A stretch of 64,000 bases of DNA from Haemonchus contortus (GCA_000469685.2 LS997563.1:33882468-33946467), one strand, 5' to 3'. Shown: positions 30,909 to 47,805, counted from the stretch's first letter. The notes: generated by a model not told the origin, from the sequence alone. A program made the numbers and translations.

Positions 30909-32880
30909 TTAAGGGAGCATAGCGACAAAGTAATTGAGGAATGATGTTATTACTGGCATTAGAATAAAAAGAGTAGGTATACACGTGATAAAAGCTGCGT
31001 TCCATCGAGGTCTCCTCCATGGTGGTGTCGTCGCGGGGTGTTGTAAATCGTATATCCGACAGCAGTCCAAACCACAACAATATTCTTCATAACGTTTGCA
31101 CCTGAATGACAACGGTTAAGCTCCGCCTTCCTTAAATACCACACCCCTGCACCAATCTCGTCTTGGCAGCATTAACCTGTCCCATCACCCTTTCAGATGA
31201 ACCACTGAGCGATAATGCCTCAGGAAAATGTAAAATTTTGAAGTCAAAATTCCCCTGGCGGAAAACGCTATCACAGCAGATTCGAGCAGAGGATTGCACA
31301 TCATCATAAACTCACTGATAGATGATATCATATATTGGTAGGCCATCTTCATAGACTAAATTTCTACGTTCTGTTTCGTTCATTCGATATGCACAAGTGT
31401 CCCGAGCGGCCCAGTAGTAGTCATTGTCCTGAAGGGAGGATCAATTCTCGATCGGACCGGCGTGGAATAAAAGAAAGACTTAAGATGCTTCTTCCTCCCC
31501 ACAGAGGAAAAAAAATTATCAAGAATGATTTTTCGGATGAACTTCAAGCATTTCCACCAGTTAGGCTACAAATGACCTCAAGTAAAGTCGCCAAACAGGA
31601 AAAAATCTACCTACCATGCGATAGTATCGGTCCCCAAGCCAATAACTTCGACGTGTCTTTTCCACAAAGGTCCGATCGTTGAACATCTTCACACGCCAGA
31701 TGGCAAATCCATCAAGGAGTTGCTGAGTGATGATACGATAGATTTCAGCGTTTGTCACATTATTCCCATCCGTAGCAGGTGTTCCCGATAAGGACCTGAA
31801 TTCCGATTAAGCTACATAGCAATTTTTTCAAGAAAAAGGAAAACAGTCGAAACTCTGATTTTCCGCTGCAAAATACTAAAAACTTTCGGCCACCCCTGCA
31901 CTTTGCCCAGGTCAAGCATTTTTCTTTCTTCTGGTACTGATTAACTACCAAATTAGTTTAAAGGGCTTAAATCAGCTGACTTCTACTTATTAATCGATAC
32001 TGACGAAATTGTTTCTAGCATAGCAGTAAAATTTCAAAGAGTAGATTGATAACATTGATTTTCTAGTAATCGGAAGGATCGTTAAAACTGAAGAATTCCA
32101 ATTTTTTCTGTGGCCAACTATTCTGTGTACTCTCTCAACATCTAGATACTGGAGGGAAAAGCATAGTCAATCTTCTTGACGACCATACAGGGCTGAAAGT
32201 TAGTTTGACAATAAACATTCGTCCCTTTACTGGATTACCTATCTTTTAGGTAAACGTTGTCTAGAAGCAGACAGTTCTTGGATAGAAAGGTCTTTTTCTT
32301 TTCCGCCACACCCTGGCATCGCCACCCTGGCACGAAATAAAAATTAGGACTCTCATCCCACAGGGTATGGTTTAGCTCCTCCCTATCACTATACTGTTTA
32401 TGGCCAGAATGGGCACCTATGGAAAATGAATTACGCATCTACAGGCCAGCGCATCGGAATGAGTTTTTGATAGTCCCTTGGCCTCATTCGAACGTGTGTG
32501 GGATTATACACCTCACAACAACTCTACAATCCAGTCGGGCTTTATTTTGAGAGGGGTTGACCCATTTCTGGATCACCATTTGAATTTTCTGGCTTATTTG
32601 GAGAGCTAGATTCCTGGGCACGTCATTCATTTTTTTTACATATGAGGACGTTCGCTGAGAGAAGGAGTTCGAGCACTGTTGAGCAGTAGCTCACAGATTA
32701 CTCTGAGTAAGGAGCAAACGTTGAGGGAGAACACCACTACTCTGCTCCGCAGTATTACCATCACTGTACTCACTATGGAAAGCCAAAGATGAAGATGACC
32801 CACCTAGTCTGTTGGACATGGTACGTGCTGGCAGAAGCTCCCAGTACTAACAGCGTGGCTATGAGTCGCCCCGCTGACAT
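30909..32880 (-). CDS. Putative CX-module-like secreted/membrane protein
   Basis: Four minus-strand exons join in one frame to 206 aa: 32880-32804, 31795-31611, 31310-31145 and 31101-30909. Exon 1 encodes a signal peptide (MSAGRLIATLLVLGASA). Exon 2 contains RRSYWLGDRYYRM. Exon 3 has two adjacent cysteines (ICCDSVF), and exon 4 begins inside GCKRYEEYCCGLDCC. This layout, an aromatic RSYW..YY stretch followed by Cys residues and a terminal YCCGxxCC, is that of the nematode CX module. A hydrophobic segment follows (FITCIPTLFILMPVITSF), so the protein is probably anchored in a membrane. Weak points are the exon 3 acceptor (GTGAG), a 43-nt last intron, and an alternative exon 2 donor 4 bp earlier. 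The function of such proteins is unknown. It sits alone between the GST-D and GST-E genes. Confidence 0.45.
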
Positions 32881-35040
32881 CTTCAGCAGCAGAATTGATC
32901 GAGGCCGTGAACAAACAAATCGATAGCCGCTCACCTGGCCGATGGTGGTCACCCAATGCCCAGGACATTCGCCCGTTGCTAACCGATTAGTAGCTTTACC
33001 AATCTAACCTGGTAATTACATTATTCGGACGATGACTATCACAAAAATGAGGGATATTGGTTGACGCTGGATGGTGTTGTTTGGGTGGGAGTGAGGGCCC
33101 GTCTCTTGCCCTGCTGGAGGACTGGATTGATTGAGACGGATCATGCTCAAGTTCATCTGAGTGAATAGACAAAAATGTCGATTTGTAATCAAGTTGGGGA
33201 GTTGTCGCAGTTGTTGTTCAATGCGAATATGAACGTATGAACATTTGCCAGTGAATGTCTGGATAGGCTTATTTGGTACCACCTATATTAAACCAGTGGT
33301 AACCATTTTTCCTTTCTTGAAGGTGCTTTTTTTGTCAGGGTCTCCAGAGAAGTATTCTGAAAGTTTCGAAGAAAATGACAAGCTAGGAGTCGTTGTTATT
33401 GAATAGATCTCGGTTGTCACTCATTAAGTGTGACTTACACAGAACCTCGATCATGTTTCTCTTTATTTAAGTTTCTTCTAAGGCCTCAAAAGGTTGCATA
33501 GAAGATCATACCTCTTAATACAAACAAATGATATGTAGACGCTACCTAACAAGGGCCGGACGATAAAACTGTAGACTCTGACCACGAGGCATTTTTTCCC
33601 TATTACCCCTTCAATGACTAAAACAGGCCCATGACTAGTCCGGCTATTAGGTAATGCGGTTCTATGAGTAAATTGGCATTAGTATAATGAAAGAGCAGGG
33701 TGATCGAGAAGTTTCTCTGTGGACTTCAAGAGAGAGTATTTTTACTAACCTGACCTATTCCTAGAGTAATGTTATGCGGAGTGTGGCGGATCACTTCGAA
33801 GGTCATCAAAGCGAACAAACAAAAATATTGATATACGATGGAGTTGGGATCAATGAATGAAGTTCTCGATGATTAGACTATCCAGCTTTGGTTCGGTTGG
33901 TGCATACCTACAAACTATGTACGAGCTTCACTGTCACGCGCAAATTACCTATAAAGTTTTACTCAACGAGTTCTGTTTTATTACCTTGCTAAACTACTTA
34001 TTAGCTCTAACAATAAACCTTCTATTATGTACCTGGCTTTTAATGCTCAATTGTCCAGATCGACAAATAAAAATAAAACTGCTCAGCATGGATTAGAAAG
34101 ATTTTCGTAGGTAGGGCCCGATTCTATGTTTTGAGAAGGATTTTTTTTCGTTTTATTCACTTGTATAAGCCGAAGATCCACATTACTATGGAACTGTTAC
34201 TTTCTGTTGTACCGAGAAGCAGCACTTATCAGTCTCTCTCTCTCTCGGTTGCAGACAAAGATGCTTAGCAAATATGATGACAAACTCAATCAGGTCGAAC
34301 TTTGACTTGTGATGAGTGGACTTCAAGAAACAGGCTGTCGTTGTTATCAGGGGCAACGTTTATCAGCTATTTTCAGATTAGGAAAGGTTTTGAAAACGGA
34401 TGACATTTTTTATCCGTCGGCTTGTGATTCTTGAGCTCAACATTCGCAATTTTTAAACTGCATGACGAAAGGAAATACGAAGAAATGAACAATAAAGCAT
34501 TTCTAGTGAAAGGCTGGAACAAAGTCATCATCTTAAGATACAGCATGGATTGAACCCATATCAATAAATTTGGTGTAACACCATTTGTAAGACTGATTCC
34601 AACTCACTACCTAACTCACATGATAAGCTTTTCAACTATGCAGTAATTTTTGAGAGTGCCATCTGGTTATCAGATACTAGTAAACACTGCGTCTACTCAA
34701 GGCAATCGATGGCATGGAAACATTCATTGTATCACTGTAAGCTGCGACAAGTGTTCCTGACCAGTTACTTATTTTTAAGAATATAGACGTGCTTATTTGG
34801 TTTTTATTTTGCCCAAATATTTACGAAGAGTTTCCGAAATCTCTCAACAGCGATCGAGGAATCTGGCGAACTCTCCAGTAGTCGCCCAAATGTGATATTT
34901 ACTTATGCGAGTATGCTAATCCATGAGTTAAAAGCAGAGTACACATAAAATAGTCTCGAAATGTCTTCTACGATGAATCTGTGCCCGCTAGGTAACCCTA
35001 TGGGTGCTGTTAAATCGAAAAGGGCCTAATATGTAATAGC
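32881..35040. other. Intergenic, no recognised gene
   Basis: No gene recognised. A CT microsatellite of about 15 bp lies near 34231-34245. Confidence 0.35.
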
Positions 35041-35049
35041 TCAGAGATT

Positions 35050-35430
35050 GCATCCACTGTATACTACACACAGAGACGGACGAGCTTCAACGGCTGCACC
35101 GTTCACAAAGGACATCGACCATAGCATTTCCAACAACCAGTCATAACCCCTGGTGACAGTAGAAGTTCCGGGGTTTTTTGGCTTAATGTAGCCAGCACTT
35201 TGCGTATTTCAACGATTTTTTTGTCTAAAAACACATTACATTGCATTTTTGCCATGGCGATTTCGTTAAACTATTACTTTCATTACTTTTGGGAAAAGTT
35301 TTGTCGCACATTTCTTTTTTTTCGCTTTCTTTGTTACTGCTGCACCGTTGCTCACCAACTCTCCCGCTTTTCAACACAAAAAGGCACTTCCAAATTATAT
35401 GTAGTATGCAAATTGTGTCTCCAGACGTTA
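35050..35430. repeat. Diverged partial copy of the AGGCAC MITE
   Basis: TGGCTTAATGTAGCCAGCAC followed by TTTGCGTATTTCAACGA (35180-35215) matches the internal part of the MITE directly downstream (GGCTTGATGTAGTCAGCTCT). Other internal segments also correspond. Ends are unclear. Confidence 0.45.
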
Positions 35431-35482
35431 AGACTAGACGGAGCTTCATCAGATCATACTGATCGATCACCGCGTTTCTTTA

Positions 35483-35985
35483 AGGCACAGTACACGATAA
35501 AAATGGTTTTCGGGATTTCCTCACAGGACGAATTTGACTTTCTACCATATCTGGCGCTATCATATCGGAAATCATCCTATTCAGGGCGGTATGAAGGCTC
35601 ACAATCAGATATTGGCTTGTGGATATCCTTGGACGAGTTTCACCGGAGGCTGCGCAGATCACAAAGGAACCCGTGTGGGAAGTTCAAACAACTTGTCATG
35701 ACCCATAGCCGCGGTGAAAGGCAGTTTTGTACAGTTCTGGCTTGATGTAGTCAGCTCTTTGCGCAATAACAACGACTGAAATCTCGTGAGAATACCCCTT
35801 TCATGTTACTTTCGTCATGGTGATCTCGTCCAACCTCTAATTTCGCTATTTTTGAGGAGTCTTATTTTTCACAAAATCGGCTAGTTTTCTCGTTCTCTTC
35901 ACTATCAATGAACTATAATTTTACCATCCTAACTTCTGCTTCCCGACTTGAAAGGGGTACCTCGAAATTATCGTGAATTGTGCCT
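35483..35985. mobile_element. MITE of about 500 bp with AGGCAC terminal repeats
   Basis: The left end AGGCACAGTACACGATAA and the right end TTATCGTGAATTGTGCCT are near-perfect inverted repeats, flanked by TTA on both sides. The internal sequence matches the element at 47806-48285. No transposase is encoded; the 181-codon ORF over this region (35200-35745) merely runs across the repeat. Confidence 0.75.
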
Positions 35986-36070
35986 TTAACAAATTGCTAC
36001 ACATAATTCCATGCATTCTAATGATTGAATATCTAACACTTAATCACCTGGGCTTTAGTTTCTTGAATAC

Positions 36071-36111
36071 GAGGGGAGGGCAGGGGGGGAGGGGGAGGAG
36101 GGGGGGGGGGG
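36071..36111 (+). repeat. G-rich tract
   Basis: Forty-one bases containing several runs of four or more G, ending in a 13-G run. It could form a quadruplex on the plus strand; C-runs would be on the minus strand. Confidence 0.8.
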
Positions 36112-36114
36112 AAA

Positions 36115-37775
36115 AGCCACTCTCAGTTGATCTCGGCACTCCCTCCGATCCCTCCAAATGTAAATTTGACTTCTTAATTTCGGCGTACGAGAATTCTAGC
36201 GAATTCTTCATTTGACTGACGTTTCGATGCTTTGGTCTTATCCAGGAAACAGATAGCAGAATGTTACTATGGGAAGTATCCATTCGAGCACTATTTCGAC
36301 CTACAGACGAAAATTCAACAGGTTCAAATGTCAACCGAATAAAGAGTTTGTTGAACATCTAAGTTGTATAGCTCGTGAAGTGCAAGTTAATCAAAAATGA
36401 GACCTACGGAGGGAACTCGTATCTGTGTCACCAAGTTCGTTTGGCCTCATCCAGGAATTTTCAGACATGAGCTTTGATATAATGGTATGTGGTGCAATAT
36501 CAAACGCGCTATTTGGAACCTTCGACACATGGATCGGGGTCCACTAAGCCATCCATACCTCTGAAGCCTAGTATAACCCTAAGCCTACTGCCTTTGGTGG
36601 ATTGATTGGTACTAGACTCGTCTGGAAGGATCGAAGTACTGACCTCTACGTCGTCTGATCATCTAAAGTCATTGAATGGTTCACGATAGAAGTCGAGTGT
36701 ATTGGTGCACTCCAAAGACGGGATGAATGGGTACGGTTGGTGAACGGGTTGTTGGTGAGTGGGTATTTCCAACAACTCGAACCCCACGAGACGTGTAAAT
36801 AAATGATTTTAAGCTTGTGGGATTAACGACACAACAACCTATACGTTCATACCGGGTATGGAAGCAACCACGGCAACAGCTTCCCACGTGTTCACATCGG
36901 CATTTTTTCTGAACCTTCCCGAATGAGACAGAAATGCAAACAGTTCGGACAGACTAGATAGAAACTTTTATCTGTGGCGTATAGGTGAGGAGTAAGGCTT
37001 CGATACAACAGTTGGAACCGACTCAAATAGTTGTTAATATGTCCCCCACTTTACTATATGTACTACTTCAACTTAGATAGAGACCTTGAACGAGCAGACC
37101 ATAAATTTGGCTCCCGGCGATCTTTCATGGCCTTGTTGCATTTGCATTTTGCTTCACTATAAACCCTTTGTTTACTTTGCGGCTTTTCACAGCTTCCAAT
37201 GCTCACAAACCTTAGCCCAGAGAGCGCACACAGTGATATCAGCACTTCGTTATCAGTAGATTTATCTGAAGGATGGACACAGGACGATCGATAGTCAACA
37301 ATAATCTCCGCTTTTGCTCAGTTTCTGGAATATGGCGTAGCCCCTTCTATGAGCTGTTGGATATGGCAAACTTGTTTTGTTAACTACTAACTAAAAACAA
37401 ACATTTGGATATGATCAATATCATTGCGAGCTCTTATGTGGGATCGCTGCATTGTGTTGTTGTCATTGTTTACACACTGAAGCGTTCATACCAACAACAA
37501 TCTCACTTTTCAGATTCTGCAGTTCAAAGGGAATTTTCTTTCGACATAAGAGAAAAACTCAGTAGTTTGATTTTTCACGGTTAGAAATGGAGGAGAAACT
37601 GCATAAGAGCCAAATGGGCTAAGGTCTGCTAAAAGAAGTCCGGCCATCGTCTCCATTACTTCTTTCCATAGCTACACAAACCTATGATCATTCTATCGAC
37701 AGAAACCGGGAAAGGTTGTCCAACGAATCGTCAGAAGTAGTAGTATCAAGTATCGAAGATATTGCTAGAAAAAGA
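36115..37775. other. Intergenic downstream of GST-E
   Basis: No gene recognised. A 58-bp segment at 37391-37448 is repeated at 37950-38008 at the intron 6 acceptor of GST-E. Confidence 0.35.
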
Positions 37776-37781
37776 TTTATT
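37776..37781 (-). terminator. GST-E poly(A) signal AATAAA
   Basis: TTTATT on the plus strand, i.e. AATAAA on the minus strand, 88 bp past the GST-E stop. Confidence 0.5.
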
Positions 37782-37868
37782 CAGCCAAAATTGGTCAAGG
37801 TAGCTTCCAATCAAAACAACAGGCAAAACGACGATGAGACACATCACGAAGGCCAAGTGATCCAAAGC

Positions 37869-39946
<2,078 letters not shown>

Positions 39947-40005
39947 TCTGAAACAATAGTTAGGTGCTGCACGAAGATCGTGAGGCGATCAAACTCTTAA
40001 ACGCG

Positions 40006-40013
40006 ATGACATT
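40006..40013 (-). promoter_or_regulatory. SKN-1-type site upstream of GST-E
   Basis: On the minus strand the sequence is AATGTCAT, a full match to the C. elegans SKN-1 consensus WWTRTCAT, 60 bp before the GST-E ATG. An 8-bp degenerate motif occurs often by chance, so position is the main argument. Confidence 0.35.
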
Positions 40014-40026
40014 TCGCGGTTATCAG

Positions 40027-40105
40027 GCTCTAAATGAGAGATACCAATGAGAGACTCATAGAGATAATGAGATATATATAAAAGAGCTCTAAATGAGAGA
40101 TATCA
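40027..40105. repeat. Direct repeat in the GST-E promoter region
   Basis: GCTCTAAATGAGAGATAYCA occurs twice with a 59-bp spacing, 81-160 bp upstream of GST-E. A TATATATA stretch lies between the copies (40072-40080) and could act as a TATA element. Confidence 0.6.
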
Positions 40106-40109
40106 AACT

Positions 40110-43065
40110 ATAGTGGTTATATTGAAGTGCGCAATTGGACGTTTGTGAGTCAAAAATCATTAGCAACAATGGAAGACAAATATGATGGTGGTTTTCCAGG
40201 ACTTCGACACCATTATCCCTAATTATATCAGTACAGTGCGGGTGCTGTCATGTGCAAGCTGACCCATGTGACAGGAGTTACAATATTAGCAGGCATGCAA
40301 GTAGCATGTGAAAAACGACGAAGTAGAACACGGCCACTTGTGGGCGTGTACGTCGGCCCAGCCAGCTTTGGAGCCCTTATAACGCTCTGAGCATTTTTTG
40401 AGCTCATATTTCTACCGGGCATTGTCTCGGTGTGTACGTCGGCTGAGCCATCAGTTAGTACGTATTATAGAACAACAAATAAGAAGGCATAACGGGTCAA
40501 GCCCAAATGAACTTGGTGAACGACGGCAATCCTTCAGAATTAGAGTATTCAGGAGGCATTGTAGAGGGGTCTGGACCCAAACTTAATATTAGCTTTAGCA
40601 GAAGTGTTTGGTGTGGGTTGAGAGGTAGAAACCGAAGTATGATCAGAAGAAATTCGAGGGAAAATATGACCTGATTTTGGGTCGACAGCGGAATTGAGAT
40701 CTTGGCTGAGGCTCCTCGCTTACTAACTATACTCAGTTCCTACACCTCTGAGGAGCATCAGTGAAGTTCACTCGGGTAGCACTAATTAATTGTTCTACTT
40801 GGTCATTATAATATGAGAGACGCAAACATTGTCGGACCTTATGAGTCGCCTTGTTACAATCGATTATATTTGGCCTAGCCACTTACAAAAACTTGTCTGT
40901 ATTTATGGATATATCTGAATATTTTTTTTGACCGGTACTTGGTTGACCACTGTCTCAACTGCTCTCACACAGTTATCCCTTTCGCTCATGTTCAATCGAT
41001 GCTGCGTATGCCATCGCAAATGAAAAAGGTATCAAAGGTTCCAGACAACATCGGACAAATCCATTTCCATCGTATCACTGAATGTTTAGTCCTGTGACGA
41101 AACTGTTTGAAGTACCGTATCCCTATCGTTATACTGCGATCAAAAATTCCCCATATAAAACCTAAATCACTGTGCATTCAAAATGTCATGAAAGTCACAA
41201 TGGGAGTCATAATGGGAGAATGATTCATTTCATGGAAAAAGGTGTATAAGCCCAAAATATGTAAACGAAGATGGCTGAACGTAATGTGCCCATAATAAGT
41301 AGTTCTGAATAGCCAGTTGCGAAAATTATATGTGCCAATTATTACCTATTTATTTGTTCCATAAATATCCCAATCATGTGATTAACCCAATTCGGGAAAA
41401 GATTACAGAAAGTTGTTCACTCATCCCAATTATGTGCCATACGCAATCTTTACTCGAGGGCAAATCGGAGAGTTAGGAAAAGGTATTGCAGAGACACAAA
41501 TACGAGGAATTCGAGCAAAAGGAGATGCTCTGGGAGTCGAACTTCGTTTGGACTGCGAGTTTTGCCTAGTGAAAGGTTTCGCCGACGTCATCTCTCTTTA
41601 TTTTGGTTCTTTGGTCGGCACACTGTTTGCTTTATAGTTCCAGACCTAACGGACTCGGCAATCGCTTTCTCAACGGCCTGAGTTGTGGTTGAACTATGGT
41701 CCATAGGGCAATGATTGATTTGGGTTAGCTTTACTAATAGGTATAAACCTGAAATTGACTGCCATCGTGCGCCGTTTTATTTGAACGTTATTTGAACGAA
41801 CATCGGAGTACCTTTCGCAAGAAAACCTCAGGCGATTGAGAAGTTTGTAAGCGGTCTATACCATGAGTTAGTGAGCGCTGAACTTGAATTTGCTTGAAAG
41901 TGTTCTCTCCATAGACAGTATACAGAAAGGGAGTTCCAATGTTCAGCACCGATGGAATTGTGGCGATTTCGGAAACAGCCTGAAAACCGCTGCCCGCCAC
42001 CTCAGTTGAACCCCATTCCTTTTTGTACTCTCGCACTTTTGATCACTGCTCAGAATGCAGCACACCGTTACAACTGCCTAATCATTACACGGAGCAATGG
42101 AACGGGTCGGAGATACTGTAAACGATACCCTTCACCATATTAATTAACAAGAGCTACTGGATCGTAATAGGATGCAGACAATGCACATCAGTGACGTACA
42201 AACTAGCCCTAAATACATAGGTGATACATGGTAAAACTATACGATAACGTCAATGAATAATGTTGATACATAAGTTGAACGAGAAACAAACAACGAAAGA
42301 GGAAAAGCAACATATCATTAGATAATTCTCAAAGATTAGTATCTCTGGGTTCCCTGGTTCTTTGATCCCTTGATTTCTGCGCCGCGCCCCAGAATTCGAT
42401 TCCCTCGAGAACCGTTGTAGCCTTTAGACTCTTATGTAGTCTGTTTGCTAGTCAACACTAAACCAATGTTTTTATCGTTCCAAACGAGCCTGGTACCAAT
42501 TAACAGATTCCAGGGGAGATGGATAGCTTGCTTGGCGTGGGCAGTTACCAATCAGGGGGGTAATCCCCGGAAGGTTCACATGGTAGTGTGCCCTTTGGCC
42601 CCGCATCCCCTTTTTGCACTGGACAAGAATGTCACTATGCATTTGTATGCTTGTGTTACCGTCAAAATCGTAGTCCTTAACCTTCAATCATGCAATGTTG
42701 AAACTTCATGAAAACGTGGAGATATCGATCGATCGAATATTTGCAGTTCACCTTTCTTATACCGAATGCCTTCGAATCTATTAATAGCAGAAGTGGTGTG
42801 GTGGGAACATAGGTCTAAGCTTACTTGGCACCTGTCATTATCGATCAGAATAATCTACTGTGTCCAGGGGTTGGGACCGGGTTATTGGACTGAAATGAAT
42901 ATGGTTCTAGATCCTGAACTCTGGTGTAGCACTAAATTACTGATTGTGTCTATCGTTTTTTGAGTGGTGCGCGCTGCTGCTACGCCATAACTGGTATTCC
43001 AAGGAGCCTAACTGGTAATAGCACAATATACTGTTTTGCGAAAGAGTAAATTGACTACGGAAACA
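40110..43065. other. Intergenic between GST-E and GST-F
   Basis: No gene recognised. The 74-codon ORF at 41413-41637 has no recognisable motif. Confidence 0.35.
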
Positions 43066-43066
43066 A

Positions 43067-43072
43067 TTTATT
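43067..43072 (-). terminator. GST-F poly(A) signal AATAAA
   Basis: TTTATT on the plus strand, 107 bp past the GST-F stop. Confidence 0.5.
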
Positions 43073-43178
43073 AACTAAAAACAAACACAACACTCAAGCT
43101 CTTCCCACGATGAAAAATATAGAAAACCAATAGGATTTAAGTTGAAATAGCGAGATGATAGGAGATCCAGTAGACCAT

Positions 43179-44946
<1,768 letters not shown>

Positions 44947-44949
44947 TCT

Positions 44950-47075
44950 GAAACTTTAAACGTTCAGTCTTTGTAATGGAACAAATCAAAAGTTAGAAAG
45001 GACGAAAGCTGGACAAGCAAAATGAAAACATGGAGATTAAAGATAATAGACCATATACAGGCGTTGCTTCTAAAAATACAGCGAAGGTAAACCATTGGGG
45101 GCGGGTGGACGCTCAGGGGAACGACGGAGAGGGCGTGTTATCGACACCTTCCTAGGATCCTGCAATGTGATCAAAAAGAAACAACAGGTGGTATTGGACA
45201 TAACTATGACCTCTACCAAAGTTCGCTTTCAAAAAAGTTGCAGAGAATGTGGGAGCTGCCTTGCAGGTAAGATGGCAATGGAAATTGTCACAATTAGGCC
45301 CTATCATAACAACCCCAAGCCCTGACACAAACTTGTTATCACTGCCTGCCTATCATTCATCTTGTGATTGCGGGACTTCTGCTGCAGAGTATGAGGAGCG
45401 ATAAGCAAATGAGAGTGATCACGAAGCACACTGCTTATATACGGCTCGTTTGCCTTTCATTTCGGCCAACGACCAGTTATTGTTATAATTGGCTAGACTC
45501 CCAAGCGATAAATGATCTATAAACTCTGAAGAACGAAGAACATGCTGTACACCAATTGGCAGTGCAACGTTTGCTGATCTCCATGGAAACTGCTCTCTGA
45601 ATTAGCAATCAAGTATCGGACCCTTGAGAGAAAAACCTTTCGTTTGAAATGGGAATGGATAGTCTTTGACAAGGGGATCTTTTTGGTGCGGTAAAGTCAT
45701 TTCGAAGGTAAGCCAGGGGTTTGGACGATGCCATGATGAGCCTGAAGCCATGAGTTGAAGATACACCTGAGTGTATCGCTCTGAAAAAGGTATGAAGAAC
45801 CATTCGAGGAAATGGATCTCAAACGAGCACTAGTAAAATACATAGAAAGGCACACGCCCCTATGGGAATACCAAACGCGTAAGCCAAGGGTGAATTCAAG
45901 AGCCCATACACAAACTGCGCTGTCTCTGCGAATATCTCAAAACAACTGGTTCTTCGGTTTTTCCTTCTTTTGCGGGATATGCAACTTTTTCATTTTCAAC
46001 AGGTCAAGCAGCAATTCTACTTTCATCTTTGAACGGTGAACTCAATGGCCCAATATTTGCTGCTGCGAAGCCCCACCAGACCCCCTTCGTAGGAAAATCC
46101 AAGACTAATTACTCATGGAGAAAAGATCTATAAATACAATAGCATATATGAAGAAGGGTAACGATAAGTTAAGTGCAAAGGAAAAGCCATCAAAGGGAGT
46201 GCTGTTTGTTTGTTTTGCACTTCGAAATATCACCCATCTCGTTCTTCTCGCTACTCTACAGGATGGACTCAATAAGCTCAGCCGGTAAAGCTCTATTTTC
46301 TAAACTCGGTTGAGTTAGAATCGTTTATTTAAAAGGACTGTGAAGGAATGGAGAGATATTCAAAATCACGCCAAATGTCTCACAAAGGCGAGCGAACGGG
46401 TGGGTAAGCTATAAACACACGGGCGTGTCTTTGATGGGAAACTCTGGTGATTCGACCAAGGACGATGGGCGGTGATTTTATACGGTTAAAGAACGTTTCG
46501 CAATCGTTCTATTTGTCAGCAATTTTCGGCTACACATCACAACATTGTCGCATTGTAAGCACGCCTCTCCGAGCGCCGTGAACTATGATCAGCCAGGTGC
46601 TTATCAAAGACCCGTCTTTATTGACCGCGCCAACGTTACTATCCACGAATTGACCCGAAGGAATTGATAAGGAGCGCGTTCCCGTTATTTAGAATAGTCG
46701 AGAAGAAGGGGCTATCAGTGTATGAGGTTTCCGATTGTTTACAACAGATTTGGTCGCATACTCATTCAAAACACAATTCTGAATGGAAATTGAATGAAAG
46801 AGCGCATATCAGAAATGTGCTTGACTTGGGCCTGAAGACTTTAGGCTCCTTCTCACCGCCATTTTCGAGAAGAATCCACAAGGTTAATGTGGTGAACACC
46901 AGAGGGATGAGATGGAAATACTTCGTTGCTTCCAATAACTTAACTGCAAGTTGATCAATTCACTTGTCGCACAGCAATGATGGAGTTTTTAGATATGGAA
47001 ATTCTTAGATAAGGAATCATTCCAGATCTTTTTCCAACTACATCGAAGGAGTGTAATGGTCGAAAACTAGCAAGG
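44950..47075. other. Intergenic upstream of GST-F
   Basis: No gene or transposon recognised. No TATA block like that of GST-B and GST-C was found before GST-F. Confidence 0.35.
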
Positions 47076-47246
47076 ATGATTGTCGCAATTCTCATAATCA
47101 CTGGGGTTTCAATTGGTTGTGGAAGTACGCCGGTCCAGGAGCGCCATGTAGCTGGTGAATGTGAAGGCTGGCCAAACAGTCTTATTGATGGCGATGTTGC
47201 AAAGCGAATGAACGGGACTCTTGAGGAACTAGTTTTCGCTGGTTAA
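47076..47246 (+). CDS. Small putative secreted peptide or first exon
   Basis: An ATG at 47076 opens a 56-codon frame. It starts with a likely signal peptide (MIVAILIITGVSIGCG) and continues with ECEGWPNSLIDGD and an N-glycosylation sequon (NGT), then stops at TAA. The last codons contain a possible donor (GCTG followed by GTTAAA), so this may be the first exon of a longer secreted protein; I could not find the next exon. No family was recognised. A chance ORF is possible. Confidence 0.3.
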   Translation: MIVAILIITGVSIGCGSTPVQERHVAGECEGWPNSLIDGDVAKRMNGTLEELVFAG

Positions 47247-47805
47247 ACTCGACCATTTAGAGACATAGTGAGTAAGAACGATTAATTATTATTCGTAGCT
47301 CTGATACTACTCCATAGAAATACCCTTTTTGGGTAGAGAAGACGGTTCGTTGCTCGTTTCCTCTCTGTGGATAGGGCCGCACTATAGCAGATATTCCCAT
47401 ATCCTTTGAGATTGAGTAACTAGTTTGCTAACAAATGAACGCCCATCAAATGAGATGCTAGCATTCGTCTACTCTACCTACTCCGATCCGAGCATAAGAA
47501 CGGACAGTGAAGGGTCCGGCGAGAAGTGTTCGTAAAACCAATGCAGTAATGAACTTGAGTCTCATTCGATTGTTGCTCATTTCTTGCAAAGCTTTCTAGC
47601 CCCAAAAATGGTGACGTGAGCACTGACATGCTCACTTTGTGCGTTTGAGAGCTTGAAGGCTGACCGAATATCACACAGTGTAAGTTTACCAAAGAAGAAG
47701 CGTTAATGCGCCTATAATATGTAATTGATATTTCCAGCGGGAAACAGACTCGTAGTAAGAAAAGTGCTCCTGATAGCACCTACTCCCTTTTTGCGCTCAG
47801 TTGGT

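Noticed and set aside
31335..31682. 115-codon plus-strand ORF
   Set aside because: It is antisense to exon 2 of the CX-like gene, which explains the open frame better.
35200..35745. 181-codon plus-strand ORF
   Set aside because: It runs across two MITE copies and has no protein-like motif.
37309..37389. A second GST exon 7 next to the upstream 58-bp repeat
   Set aside because: Read on the minus strand this stretch shows no similarity to exon 7 of any GST here.
42445..42711. 88-codon plus-strand ORF between GST-E and GST-F
   Set aside because: No motif; overlapped by an equally long antisense ORF, as expected for chance in GC-richer DNA.
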